Assembly: GCF_001618955.1 (NCBI RefSeq) | Contig: NZ_LVYV01000001.1 | Coordinates: forward strand, 689,501 to 753,500 | Direction of reading: 5' to 3' | Length of the DNA: 64,000 bases | DNA from: Tardiphaga robiniae | GTDB taxonomy: Bacteria > Pseudomonadota > Alphaproteobacteria > Rhizobiales > Xanthobacteraceae | Part shown: one piece after another, positions 36,101-44,622 of the stretch | Layout of the letters: each line of letters begins with the position of its first letter | Numbering within the stretch: the first letter of the stretch is position 1 | The notes under the pieces: generated by a model | What the model was told of the DNA's origin: nothing | Database searches by the model: none | The model's input: the letters and a program-made list of their open reading frames with translations, nothing else | Translations under genes and position numbers: made by a program

Positions 36101-37719
36101 TCGTCTATATCAATACGGGGACCGTTACCTTCAATCTCAATGGCCTGCTGGAAATTGCCGGGCTTCACATCGGAGCCCTGGCCGAGCTCGATTTGACCGG
36201 CACCGGAACGCTGAATGTCACCGGCACACTGGTGAACGACGGCGATATCCAGCTCACACCGGGCACGACACTCGAAGTCAATGGTATCGTGCAGAACACC
36301 GGCACGCTGCTGGTCGATGATCACGCGGCCGGCGCGACCCTGCTGATCCACGGTACGGTCACGCTCGATGGCGAAGGCACCGTGACGCTCGACGGAAGCG
36401 CCGACCGGATCACCGGTGACTCCCTGCATTCGAAACTTGTCAATGCCGACAACACGATCAACGGCTATGGCCAGCTCGGCGCCGGCAAGCTCAGCATCGT
36501 CAATGAATGCGACGGCAAGATCATCGCATCCGACTGCTCGCACGCACTGATCATCGACACCGGCAAGGGCAGTCTGATCAATTTCGGTATCATCGCGTCG
36601 ATGGCCACCGGCGGTCTCGAAATCAAGGGCGATCTGGTCAATTACGGGACCATCGAAGCCTATGCTGGCCTGTTCGAGATCGGCGGCAATGTCACCGGTC
36701 ACGGCACCGCAAAAATCAGCGGTGGCACGCTGGAATTCGGCGGCTGGTCGGACGCCAATGTGACCTTCTCCGGCATCAGCAGCGACGAACTGATTCTCGA
36801 TCGCGGATCTCATTTCGTCGGAACCGTCTCCGGTCTGTCCTACGGCGACTCGATCGAATTGCAGGGCATCTCGCCCTGGCAGCTCTGGTTCGACCAGCAC
36901 AACGGCGTCGTCGATGTCCATTACGGCTGGGGCAAGAACGACTATTTCACGCTGACCGATCCAGGCGTACTGAAACATCTCGACATCGACTCCGACCATC
37001 ACGGTGGCACCGAGATGACCTGGAGCAATGACGCGCCCGACATCGATACGTCATCGGCTGAGCTGTCCAAGCCCCACGACGGCTATTTCAAGATTTCCGA
37101 CGTGTTCGTGTCGGACAAAGATTGGTCCAGCGGTGAGAACTATCAGCTGGACATCAACGGCACGGTGGTGAAGTCGGGATCACTGTCCTCCATAGACCAT
37201 TACCTCGAAGACGGTTTCACCTTCAAACCAACCAATTCGGACACGCCTCAAGCCACCGTTGCAGTCACCGTCACTGACGGATTCGGCGCTAGCGAACATG
37301 TCAATTTCATCTTCAATACGGCGCCTCTCCAGCCCAATACGCAGGTGTCACTGAACGGCACGGATGGAAAGGACGTCATCTTCGCAACGGCCAACAAAGA
37401 TACGCTGACCGGTGGCCATGGCTCGGATCAATTCGTCTTCGGGTCGCATAGCGGATCGATCGATCGGGATATCGTCACGGACTTCGAGGTCGGCATCGAC
37501 AAGATCGTGCTCGACCACATTCGTGGTGTGCCCAATCTTTCAGGCGCCTTCGGCGATTTGAAGCTGACCCTTTGGGAACTGTCCGGTGGAATCGAGCAAA
37601 AGGGAAACAATACCCTGATCCATCTCGATGGCGGTGACACGCTGCAACTCAATAACGTGCACATGTCCCAGCTGCACGCCAGCGACTTCATCGTCCACCC
37701 CTATTCCAACGTGGCATAA
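33175..37719 (+). CDS. Large FecR/cadherin-like/RTX surface protein secreted by type I system
   Basis: A 1514-residue protein, start TTG (no in-frame ATG before residue 138). Residues 40-115 are an N-terminal module seen in such adhesins. Residues 118-236 form a FecR-like domain (GDQVQKGDVVQAGGDSSLTL, VATMGIRGTAVLVEI). A Pro/Gly linker at 325-375 leads to cadherin-like repeats beginning NDAP or NHAP at 504, 615, 746 and 844. From 948 (NYWTGAANDNDWNTPGNW) a beta-helix-like region follows. A last NDAP domain at 1285 precedes an RTX-type C-terminus (TLTGGHGSDQFVFGS, DIVTDFEVGIDKIVL), the usual type I secretion signal. It probably acts as an adhesin. It has five cysteines, unusual for type I substrates. 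Confidence 0.88.
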   Translation: MNYAGTFEFSQSSDAPTEPAAGSVGIGHTFSAHTAGSTIVVQDANLLFSGDYKRSGVDLVLSKDGHEHVVSDYFKGSLRAALSSPDGAQLSGDLVTALVGEVQVAQLGGGANAAAQVIGTVSKLAGSATAIRNGVSVMLNVGDQVQKGDVVQAGGDSSLTLTFVDGTVFGLSANARMVLNEMVYDPNGSSNSSLLSLVQGTITFVAGETAKHGNMRVDTPVATMGIRGTAVLVEIGFEVPGQGSAPPVKFQVLVEPNGVTGSYVLYSKTSGQVIGTVNTAGQVTSVLGNGDTSTGIADPLTPMAQAIIQQTLQQYFPNYVPNANPRSNGSGGGSSPGDPNSGTSPDPLKFMPPDTLPGQPFQVPINLPGDSPTTPPINVTITRFNTAPIVTVAPVVVTLPVDKTSFEIKDQVQITDPDSGDVATPYVPGTAHIISASGPSGTPTSLDLKALVTVDPQTGHVSYDPAAFKFLAAGQQAVYTIGFSSQSGPDTTQQTLTFTVDGTNDAPVVASVLTDAATQSNTTQSFDLLAGASDADLGETATLTVSNVKFSLNNGAPTNTHAGVTLNGTTLEIGSNAFAYLGEGETETLKVTYNVIDAHGASVAQTETITITGVNDAPTITGTSIEVVLGGVTVLSDTSFTVSDPDGTTDFTFTVSNVTGGAFEVWTGTEWVPATSSVFQLLSVTSETGTSETSYTFTSEQLAQHHVRFVSDGSTSQPTFTVQVDDGGSHNNLSEPYDGTVVPGENHAPVVEGDVALTAIAEDHCLVITEAQLLANATDLDGQTLHVTCLKIASGCGTLTSNEDGTWTFTPAADFNGPISFTYEISDGVTSVASSAALDVTPVNDKPTGEVTIAGTFQEGETITAQAGDVADVDGLGTFHYQWQRSGPNGPVAISGATDSSYVLTAADVGLTISVVISYTDGDGTAEAITSSATDTIIAAPPPHGASNYWTGAANDNDWNTPGNWSLGIVPTADEIVYINTGTVTFNLNGLLEIAGLHIGALAELDLTGTGTLNVTGTLVNDGDIQLTPGTTLEVNGIVQNTGTLLVDDHAAGATLLIHGTVTLDGEGTVTLDGSADRITGDSLHSKLVNADNTINGYGQLGAGKLSIVNECDGKIIASDCSHALIIDTGKGSLINFGIIASMATGGLEIKGDLVNYGTIEAYAGLFEIGGNVTGHGTAKISGGTLEFGGWSDANVTFSGISSDELILDRGSHFVGTVSGLSYGDSIELQGISPWQLWFDQHNGVVDVHYGWGKNDYFTLTDPGVLKHLDIDSDHHGGTEMTWSNDAPDIDTSSAELSKPHDGYFKISDVFVSDKDWSSGENYQLDINGTVVKSGSLSSIDHYLEDGFTFKPTNSDTPQATVAVTVTDGFGASEHVNFIFNTAPLQPNTQVSLNGTDGKDVIFATANKDTLTGGHGSDQFVFGSHSGSIDRDIVTDFEVGIDKIVLDHIRGVPNLSGAFGDLKLTLWELSGGIEQKGNNTLIHLDGGDTLQLNNVHMSQLHASDFIVHPYSNVA

Positions 37720-37857
37720 CGCGGCACCGTTAACCGTCCCGCGGACAGCACCTGCACAAGTCGCCTGACTGATGGCATAATGGCTGTCAGATCGGTGCTT
37801 GGAGCGGCGCTTGGTGCCTGACGAGCGACCGTCCGCATGATCCGCAAAGGCTTGACG

Positions 37858-39615
37858 ATGCAGCGTGGCCTGTCACGAACCTCCAGCCTGCCGGCACGGA
37901 CCGAGCTCGGCGATGCCTTGCGGGCCTGCCGCGGCGCCTTTCTGGGCGTCGGGCTGATGAGCTGCATGATCAATATCCTGTATCTGACCGGCTCGTTCTT
38001 TATGCTCGAGGTCTACGACCGCGTGCTGCCGAGCCGCAGCGTGCCGACCCTCGTCGGTCTCATCGTCCTCGCCGGCGGACTCTACGTGGCCCAGGGTATT
38101 CTCGACCTGCTGCGCGGTCGCATTCTGGTGCGGATCGGCAGTTCGCTGGATGAAGTGCTGAGCCCTCGCGTGTTCCAGACCGTGGTGCGACTGCCGCTCC
38201 TTGCCGGCGGACACAATGAAGGTCTGCAGCCGCTGCGCGACCTCGATAACGTCCGCTCGTTTCTCTCCGGCATGGGACCGAGCGCGCTGTTCGACCTGCC
38301 CTGGCTGCCGCTCTATCTGGCGATCTGTTTCGCGTTTCATCCGATGATCGGCGTCACCGCATCGGTCGGCGCCTTCCTGCTGGTGGGCCTGACGATCCTC
38401 ACGGAAATCATGACCCGCGAACCTGCGCGCGAGGCCAACGGTCTCGCGGCACGCCGTAGCGGGATTGCCTCGGCGAGCCGGCGCAATGCCGAAGTCGTCG
38501 TCGCGATGGGCATGGCCGGGCGTCTGACGCAGCGCTGGCGCGAGGCCAACGAGACCTATCTGGCCGGCAACCAGCGCACCAGCGATGTGGCCGGCGGCCT
38601 CGGCGCCATCGCCAAGGTGATGCGCATGGTCCTGCAATCGGCGGTACTCGGCGTCGGCGCCTATCTCGTGATCAATCAGGAAGCCACCGCCGGCATCATC
38701 ATCGCCGGCTCGATCCTCAGTGCCCGCGCGCTGGCGCCGGTCGATCTGGCGATCGCGCACTGGAAGGGTTTTGTCACCGCCCGGCAGAGCTGGCATCGGC
38801 TCAACGGGCTGCTATACGCCTTGCCGGATCAGGCAGCTGTTACTCAGCTGCAAGATCCGTCGCAGAAACTGAGTATCGAAGGCGTCAGCATCGCACCGCC
38901 GGGTGAGCAGAAGATCACGGTCAGCGACATCACTTTTGCACTCGCGGCCGGCAACGGCCTCGGCATCATCGGACCGTCGGGCTCCGGCAAATCATCGCTG
39001 CTGCGCGCGCTGGTCGGCGTCTGGAAGCCCGTGCGCGGTCATGTCCGGCTCGACGCGGCGGCGCTCGACCAATGGGCGCCGGACGATCTCGGCCGCCATA
39101 TCGGCTACCTGCCACAGGATGTCGAACTGTTCGCAGGCTCCATTGCCGACAATATCTGCCGTTTCGATCCCGATGCGAAGGATGACGACATCATCACCGC
39201 GGCAAGGCAGGCCGGCGTACATGACCTCATCGTCGGCATGCGCGAGGGCTATGATACGCAGGTCGGCGATCACGGCGGCGTTCTGTCCGCCGGTCAGGCG
39301 CAACGCATCGCGCTGGCGCGGGCGCTGTATGGCGATCCGTTCCTGATCGTTCTGGACGAACCGAATTCCAATCTCGATACCGAAGGCGACGAAGCGCTGA
39401 CCAAGGCTGTGCGCGCGGCCCGTACGCGCGGCGCCATCGTCATCGTGGTTGCACACCGGCCGATCGGCATCGAAGGCGTCGACATGCTGCTGGTCCTGAA
39501 GGACGGTCGCATGCAGGCCTTCGGACCGAAGGAGACCGTGCTCGGCCAGGTGCTGCAGCGCCCGGCAGCACAGCCGATCAAGATCGTCGCCGACGGCGGA
39601 GTAGCCAAGCCATGA
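37858..39615 (+). CDS. Type I secretion ABC transporter (PrtD/HasD type)
   Basis: A 585-residue permease-ATPase. Membrane helices at about 15-75 and 130-170, and again near residues 245-285, precede the nucleotide-binding domain: Walker A GIIGPSGSGKSSLLRALVG, signature VLSAGQAQRIALARALYGDP, Walker B LIVLDEPNSNLD. There is no C39 peptidase domain, so it fits RTX protein export. The ATG at 37858 with AAAGG is preferred to the one 21 bases upstream. It overlaps the membrane-fusion gene by four bases (ATGA). Substrate is very likely the protein encoded immediately upstream. Confidence 0.93.
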   Translation: MQRGLSRTSSLPARTELGDALRACRGAFLGVGLMSCMINILYLTGSFFMLEVYDRVLPSRSVPTLVGLIVLAGGLYVAQGILDLLRGRILVRIGSSLDEVLSPRVFQTVVRLPLLAGGHNEGLQPLRDLDNVRSFLSGMGPSALFDLPWLPLYLAICFAFHPMIGVTASVGAFLLVGLTILTEIMTREPAREANGLAARRSGIASASRRNAEVVVAMGMAGRLTQRWREANETYLAGNQRTSDVAGGLGAIAKVMRMVLQSAVLGVGAYLVINQEATAGIIIAGSILSARALAPVDLAIAHWKGFVTARQSWHRLNGLLYALPDQAAVTQLQDPSQKLSIEGVSIAPPGEQKITVSDITFALAAGNGLGIIGPSGSGKSSLLRALVGVWKPVRGHVRLDAAALDQWAPDDLGRHIGYLPQDVELFAGSIADNICRFDPDAKDDDIITAARQAGVHDLIVGMREGYDTQVGDHGGVLSAGQAQRIALARALYGDPFLIVLDEPNSNLDTEGDEALTKAVRAARTRGAIVIVVAHRPIGIEGVDMLLVLKDGRMQAFGPKETVLGQVLQRPAAQPIKIVADGGVAKP

Positions 39616-40919
39616 GTGCGCCGCTCACAGGTTCGCGCCGTTCCATTCGCCTCCATCTAATGATCGGCCTCGTCGTTGTGCTCGTGCTCGCAGGCGGTTT
39701 GGGCGGCTGGGCGTCGACCGCGCAGATCTCCGGCGCTCTGATCGCGCCGGGCTCAGTGGTGGTCGATTCCAACGTCAAGAAAGTCCAGCACCCGACCGGC
39801 GGCGTCGTCGGCGAATTGCGCGCCCGCGACGGCGACCTGGTGAAGGCTGGAGATGTCGTGGTGCGCCTCGACGACACCGTGACCAAAGCCGGCCTCGCCA
39901 TTGTCACCAAGAACCTCAACGGGTTGTGGGCGCGCGCCGCACGGCTTGAAGCCGAGCAGCGCGGTGCTGAATTCATTACCTTTCCGCCGCTACTGCTGGA
40001 GCAACTCGCCGAATTGGACGTGAAGAATGTCATCGCCAGCGAAACCAAACTGTTCAATGTGCGCTCGACCGGCCGCGTCGGCCAGAAGCAGCAGCTGCGC
40101 GAACGCATCGCGCAGCTCAACGAGGAGATCGCCGGCCTCACCGCGCAGGAGACTGCCAAGACCCGCGAAATCGCGCTCGTGGAAAAGGAACTGGTCGGCG
40201 TTCGCGGGCTGTTCGACCAGCAACTGGTGCAGATCTCGCGCCTGACCGTGCTGGAGCGCGATGCCGCGCGCCTCGCCGGCGAACGCGCGCAATTCATCGC
40301 TGCGCGGGCGCAGGCCAAAGGCAAGATCACCGAGATCGAGCTGCAGATTTTCCAGATCGACAAGGACCTCGTCAGCGAGGTCTCCAAAGACCTGCGCGAG
40401 ACCAATGACAAGATCGGCGAATTCGTCGAACGCAAGGTCACTGCCGAGGACCAGCTGCGCCGCATCGACATCCGCGCGCCGCAGGACGGCATGGTACTGC
40501 AATCCACCGTACACACGATCGGCGGTGTCATCACCGCGGGCGACGCCATCATGCTGATCGTGCCGCAGACCGACAATCTGTCGGTGGAAGCCCGCGTCAA
40601 TCCGCAGGATATCGACAAGCTGCAAATCGGCCAGAAGACGCTGCTGCGGCTCTCTGCCTTCAACCAGCGCACCACGCCGGAGCTCAACGGCGCCGTCAGC
40701 CGCGTCTCGCCGGATACGACGACGGATCAGCGCACCGGGCAGAGCTATTACACGATCCGGATTTCGATGCCGGCATCGGAAGTCGCAAAGCTCGGCGATG
40801 TTCGCCTGATCCCCGGCATGCCGGTTGAGGCCTTCGTGCAGACCGGCGACCGCACCATGCTGTCCTATCTTGCCAAGCCGCTGAGCGATCAGTTGATGCG
40901 CGCCTTCCGCGAGAAATGA
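39612..40919 (+). CDS. Type I secretion membrane-fusion protein (HlyD/PrtE family)
   Basis: A 435-residue periplasmic adaptor. One N-terminal helix (about 16-38) is followed by a biotinyl-lipoyl-like region with GGVVGELRARDGDLVKAGDVVVRLDD, a long alpha-helical coiled coil (residues about 125-280, rich in Glu/Gln/Arg) and a C-terminal beta domain (EARVNPQDIDKLQIGQKTLL). It overlaps the ABC transporter by four bases. Together these give the inner-membrane half of a type I pump; the TolC-like outer-membrane part is not encoded here. Confidence 0.93.
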   Translation: MSAPLTGSRRSIRLHLMIGLVVVLVLAGGLGGWASTAQISGALIAPGSVVVDSNVKKVQHPTGGVVGELRARDGDLVKAGDVVVRLDDTVTKAGLAIVTKNLNGLWARAARLEAEQRGAEFITFPPLLLEQLAELDVKNVIASETKLFNVRSTGRVGQKQQLRERIAQLNEEIAGLTAQETAKTREIALVEKELVGVRGLFDQQLVQISRLTVLERDAARLAGERAQFIAARAQAKGKITEIELQIFQIDKDLVSEVSKDLRETNDKIGEFVERKVTAEDQLRRIDIRAPQDGMVLQSTVHTIGGVITAGDAIMLIVPQTDNLSVEARVNPQDIDKLQIGQKTLLRLSAFNQRTTPELNGAVSRVSPDTTTDQRTGQSYYTIRISMPASEVAKLGDVRLIPGMPVEAFVQTGDRTMLSYLAKPLSDQLMRAFREK

Positions 40920-40929
40920 CCCGCCAACC

Positions 40930-43155
40930 ATGAAGCGCATGCGGCGAGTGACACGGCTGGCGCGGCGGTTCGGTTGGGCACGTGCGTTCTGTCTTGTCTT
41001 GCTGCTGGGCCTCGCGCTGCTGCGCATCGCTGATCCGCCCGCGATCGAGGAATTGCGGCTGCGGGTCTTCGATACCTATCAAGTGATCCAGCCGCGGGTG
41101 AAAACCGCGAAGCCCGTCACGATCGTGGATATCGACGAGAAGAGCATCGCCAAGTACGGCCAGTTTCCATGGCCACGGACGCTGCTCGCGCAACTGGTAA
41201 CGCGGCTGACTCAACTCGGCGCCGTCGTCATCGCCTTCGACATCGTTTTCCCCGAACCCGACCGGCTGAATCCGGCGCTGGCTGCCGACAGCTTTGCCGG
41301 CCTCGACGACGATCTGCGGGCCCGGCTGAAGACGTTGCCGAGCAACGATCAGGTATTCGCCGACGCCATCAGGCGATCCCGCGTGGTGCTCGGCGAATCC
41401 GGCCTGCCTTATGAGGTTCCGGGGCTCGACAAGGCGTTGCCGACCACCGGCCTCGCAACTCTTGGCGGCGAGCCACAGCGTTTTATGGTGGATTTCCCGG
41501 GACTGCTACGCAATGTCGACGTGCTGGAGAAAGCTGCCGCAGGCCGCGGCCTGTTCTCGATCCGCAACGAACGCGACGGGATCGTGCGACGCGTGCCAAT
41601 GCTGATGCTGACCCAGGGCGTGACGATGCCCTCGCTGAGCTTCGAGATGCTGCGCGTCGCCTCGGGCGCCGACACGATCCTCGTAAAGTCCGATAGCGCC
41701 GGCATCAAGAGCATCCGCGTCGGAGGCTTCGAAATTCCGACCGACAGTGAAGGACGGCTGTGGGTGCATTTCGCCAAGCACGATCCCAGCATCTATGTCT
41801 CCGCCGCCGACGTCCTCGACGGCACTGTGCAACCTCAGGCGATCGCACGGCATCTGGTGCTGATCGGTACCTCGGCGGTCGGCTTGCTCGACACCAAGAC
41901 GACACCGCTCGATGCGGTGATTCCCGGCGTCGAGGTTCATGCCCAGGTGCTGGAGAGCGCGTTGACCAAGACTGTTCTGTCGCAGCCGGCCTATGCGCGT
42001 GGCGCCGAACTATGCATTGCGATCATTCTCGGCATCATCGTGATCTGTCTCGCCCCGATGTTCGGGCCTGTCACGCTGGTCATCATGGGCGCAGTATTCG
42101 CAGGACTGCTTGCAGGCACATCCTGGTACTTCTACACGCAGCACCGCCTGCTGATCGACTTCACCTACCCCCTGCTCTCGACCACGCTGATCTATCTCAC
42201 GCTGATCTTCAGCAATTTCGTGCGTGAGCAGGCGCAGCGCCGCCGCATCCGCTCGGCCTTCAGCCAGTATCTGTCGCCGGCGCTGGTGGCTCAGCTCGCG
42301 CAGTCACCGGAGAAACTGGTGCTCGGCGGCGAGGAGCGCGAGATGACCATCATGTTCTCCGATGTGCGCGGCTTCACCACGATCTCGGAATCCTACAAGC
42401 ACGATCCGCATGGCCTGACCACGCTGATGAACCGCTTCCTGACGCCGCTGACCAATGCGATCCTCGATCGCAAGGGCACCATCGACAAATATATGGGCGA
42501 CGCTGTCATGGCGTTCTGGAACGCGCCGCTCGATGACGACCAGCACCAGATCAATGCCTGCCACGCCGCGCTCGACATGCTGGATCGCATCGACGCCCTG
42601 AACAAGCTGCGCGAAGACGAGGCCACGCAAGGCGGCCATGTCTATATCCCGATCAATGTCGGCATCGGCCTTAATACCGGCATCTGCGTTGTCGGCAATA
42701 TGGGATCGGACTTGCGCTTCGACTATTCGGTGCTCGGCGACAGCGTCAATCTGGCTTCGCGCCTCGAAGGCCAGTCCAAGGAATACGGCTTCCCGATCAT
42801 CGTCGGCTCGAAGACCGCGCTCGCGGCCAAGGACAAGTTCGCCATTCTCGAACTCGACTTCATCATGGTGAAGGGCAAGAAAGAACCGGAAGTGATCTAC
42901 GCCATCGCCGGACGTGAGGACGTGACGCATTCCGAACGTTTCCAGACGCTGCGCAATCTCACCATCGAAATGCTCGCCTGTTATCGCAGCCGTGACTGGG
43001 ACGGTGCGCTATTCGCGATCGAACGTGGTCGCAATTCGGATGTCGCCAATGCGCTCGAACAACTCTACGGCCTCTATGAAAAGCGCATCCGCAGCTATCA
43101 GGAGAATCCGCCGCCAGAGGATTGGAGCGGCGCGTTTGCATTGCTGACGAAGTGA
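40930..43155 (+). CDS. Adenylate/guanylate cyclase with CHASE2 sensor domain
   Basis: A 741-residue membrane receptor. One helix (about 18-35) precedes a large extracytoplasmic CHASE2 domain (VTIVDIDEKSIAKYGQFPWP, VIAFDIVFPEPD), then three hydrophobic segments near residues 355-430, and a class III cyclase domain. Metal-binding Asp478 in TIMFSDVRGFTT and Asp524 in KYMGDAVMAFW are present, and DSVNLASRLEGQSKEYG supplies the transition-state Asn/Arg. It is ten bases after the membrane-fusion gene, so it likely forms one operon with the secretion genes. cAMP is the probable product. Confidence 0.92.
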   Translation: MKRMRRVTRLARRFGWARAFCLVLLLGLALLRIADPPAIEELRLRVFDTYQVIQPRVKTAKPVTIVDIDEKSIAKYGQFPWPRTLLAQLVTRLTQLGAVVIAFDIVFPEPDRLNPALAADSFAGLDDDLRARLKTLPSNDQVFADAIRRSRVVLGESGLPYEVPGLDKALPTTGLATLGGEPQRFMVDFPGLLRNVDVLEKAAAGRGLFSIRNERDGIVRRVPMLMLTQGVTMPSLSFEMLRVASGADTILVKSDSAGIKSIRVGGFEIPTDSEGRLWVHFAKHDPSIYVSAADVLDGTVQPQAIARHLVLIGTSAVGLLDTKTTPLDAVIPGVEVHAQVLESALTKTVLSQPAYARGAELCIAIILGIIVICLAPMFGPVTLVIMGAVFAGLLAGTSWYFYTQHRLLIDFTYPLLSTTLIYLTLIFSNFVREQAQRRRIRSAFSQYLSPALVAQLAQSPEKLVLGGEEREMTIMFSDVRGFTTISESYKHDPHGLTTLMNRFLTPLTNAILDRKGTIDKYMGDAVMAFWNAPLDDDQHQINACHAALDMLDRIDALNKLREDEATQGGHVYIPINVGIGLNTGICVVGNMGSDLRFDYSVLGDSVNLASRLEGQSKEYGFPIIVGSKTALAAKDKFAILELDFIMVKGKKEPEVIYAIAGREDVTHSERFQTLRNLTIEMLACYRSRDWDGALFAIERGRNSDVANALEQLYGLYEKRIRSYQENPPPEDWSGAFALLTK

Positions 43156-43179
43156 ACCGTCATTCCGGCCCCAGGGGCG

Positions 43180-43311
43180 CAGGATGGGTAGAGCGGCTTC
43201 GCGAAACCCATCACGTCCGTTTCTTGGGATTGATGGGTTTCGCTTCCGCCTTCGCTCTTCGAGCCACGGCGGACGAGCCGGCGCGATGCGCCTGCGCTCG
43301 ACTCATCCTAC
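43180..43311. repeat. Palindromic GATGGGT/ACCCATC intergenic repeat (copy 2)
   Basis: About 130 bases: AGGATGGGTAGAGCGGCTTC at the left, CTCGACTCATCCTA at the right, with facing CGAAACCCATC and GATGGGTTTCG blocks. The left 65 bases match the reverse complement of the element at 4594-4670. It follows the cyclase gene and begins the long gene-free stretch. Confidence 0.75.
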
Positions 43312-43379
43312 GGCCATCACCGATTCGAATTTCAAACAGCCAAGCTCTCGCCATCTCGCGGCGCCAATGGCGTCCGAGG

Positions 43380-43745
43380 TGTGAGCAGTCCCCCCTCGAA
43401 ACATGAGGGGTGGCGGCGCGCCGTGAGGCGCAAAGGGTGGTTTTTGTCGCGATCCGCTCCACCGGAACGCCGGCAAGCTGCAACCGCGCAACGCCTTGAG
43501 GGCGCGCCACCGCGGCGATTTCTGTCCCTGGGGCCGTGCTTCCTGGGACGTGGCATCGGCAGATTTCCCCGCTTTGGCCTGTCCCAGTCCAGCCGACAAG
43601 CGGCAGAGCCCCGTAGTGGGCCCGGACGGCTACCCAAGGCCTCCCGGGTGCGCGAGGGAACGTCTCCCTCATGCCCGCAGGCACCGCATCCCTGTCCCAC
43701 TTCAAGACGCCTCATGAAGCGCCCCTCGCGAACCGGACAAGCGGA
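43380..43745. other. Structured, GC-rich, gene-free segment (possible ncRNA or repeat)
   Basis: This part of the 839-bp gap between the cyclase and the flavin reductase is not repetitive in the usual way. Several frames on both strands are open but none has protein-like composition or a ribosome site. It contains local hairpins such as CCCCTC-GAAACAT-GAGGGG (about 43392-43409) and AGGGA-ACGTC-TCCCT (43657-43671). I do not recognise an RNA family (no tmRNA, RNase P, SRP or 6S motifs). Confidence 0.35.
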
Positions 43746-43810
43746 GGATAATCGTTTTAGGTATATTATCAACAAGAATAGGAAAAAATGTTTGGCGACG
43801 TTGCCCTAAA

Positions 43811-43974
43811 CTGTCATTCCGGGCGTGTGCGCATCTTAGCGCACGCGAACCTCAGCCACTCCAATTGGAGTGGCGGGGAATCTCGACATGGGAGTCTCAG
43901 AGCCTGAAGCCTCATCGGGATTCCGGGCTCGCCTGCCAGCGGCTTCGCCGCTGACCCGCGCCCCGGAATGACAG
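43811..43974. repeat. CTGTCATTCCGGG-bounded inverted-repeat element
   Basis: A 164-base element with perfect 13-base terminal inverted repeats, CTGTCATTCCGGG and CCCGGAATGACAG. An internal ATTCCGGGCTCGCCT and the AGCGGCTTCGCCGCT hairpin add further structure. The termini match the short element at 22214-22266. It has no coding capacity; it resembles non-autonomous MITE-like or REP elements. Confidence 0.7.
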
Positions 43975-43994
43975 GAAGGGAGGCGCGCCGGATG

Positions 43995-44597
43995 TCAGAT
44001 CTCGCGCAGCGCCCGCATGCTGGGCACGCTGACTTCGGCGAGCTTCAGATTGTCTTCGTTCTGGTCGATCGCCACATATTGCCCGTCCCAATAGGTCAGC
44101 GCGGTGTGCGGGACCGAGGTAATGACATCACGGACGCGGCCGATGACGATGGCATGGGAGTGGCGCTCGATGACTTCCTCGACGTCGCAATCGATCGCCG
44201 CGAGGCTACCCGCCAGCAGCGGCACGCCGGTGGCGCGGGTGACCCATTGCGCGCCGACGAAACGATCGGCGCCCTTCAATCCGCCCTTGCCGGAGAAGCG
44301 CTCGGCGACATCTAGCTGTTCAGCCGACAGAATGTTGACGCCGAAAACGCCATAGCACTGCAGCAGCGGCCAAGACGACGACTCCCTGTTGACGCTGACG
44401 ATCAGTGTGGGTGGATCGACCGACAGCGACGAGACCGACGTCACCGTCATGCCCGTGATGTCCTTGCCGCGGCCCACAGTGATGACGCTGACACCGCCGG
44501 CCAGCACCCGCATGGCGCCGCGGAATTCCTGCGAAGAGACCTCGCGATCGGAAGAAACCTCACGATCGACGGTGATATTACGAACGACGGAATTCAT
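43995..44597 (-). CDS. Flavin reductase family protein (FMN reductase partner of SsuD)
   Basis: A 200-residue FMN-binding split-barrel flavin reductase. Start MNSVVRNITVDREV has a GAGG site; the longer frame upstream overlaps ssuB and is rejected. The core is FRGAMRVLAGGVSVITVGRG, GMTVTSVSSLSVDPPTLIVS and VFGVNILSAEQLDVAERFSG. It is the last gene of the four-gene minus-strand sulfonate operon, 25 bases beyond ssuB, and should supply FMNH2 to the monooxygenase. It is not homologous to classical SsuE, which has a flavodoxin-like fold. Confidence 0.88.
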   Translation of the reverse strand: MNSVVRNITVDREVSSDREVSSQEFRGAMRVLAGGVSVITVGRGKDITGMTVTSVSSLSVDPPTLIVSVNRESSSWPLLQCYGVFGVNILSAEQLDVAERFSGKGGLKGADRFVGAQWVTRATGVPLLAGSLAAIDCDVEEVIERHSHAIVIGRVRDVITSVPHTALTYWDGQYVAIDQNEDNLKLAEVSVPSMRALREI

Positions 44598-44622
44598 GGC
44601 AGCCTCGCAGGTCACAATAGTC

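Noticed and set aside
43380-43745. Considered tmRNA, RNase P RNA or SRP RNA
   Set aside because: Diagnostic segments of these RNAs were not found; only generic stems are seen.
43211-43775. Several overlapping frames in the 43.2-43.8 kb gap as genes
   Set aside because: Open on both strands in multiple frames with high Arg/Pro/Gly, a hallmark of non-coding GC-rich DNA; none has a convincing ribosome site.
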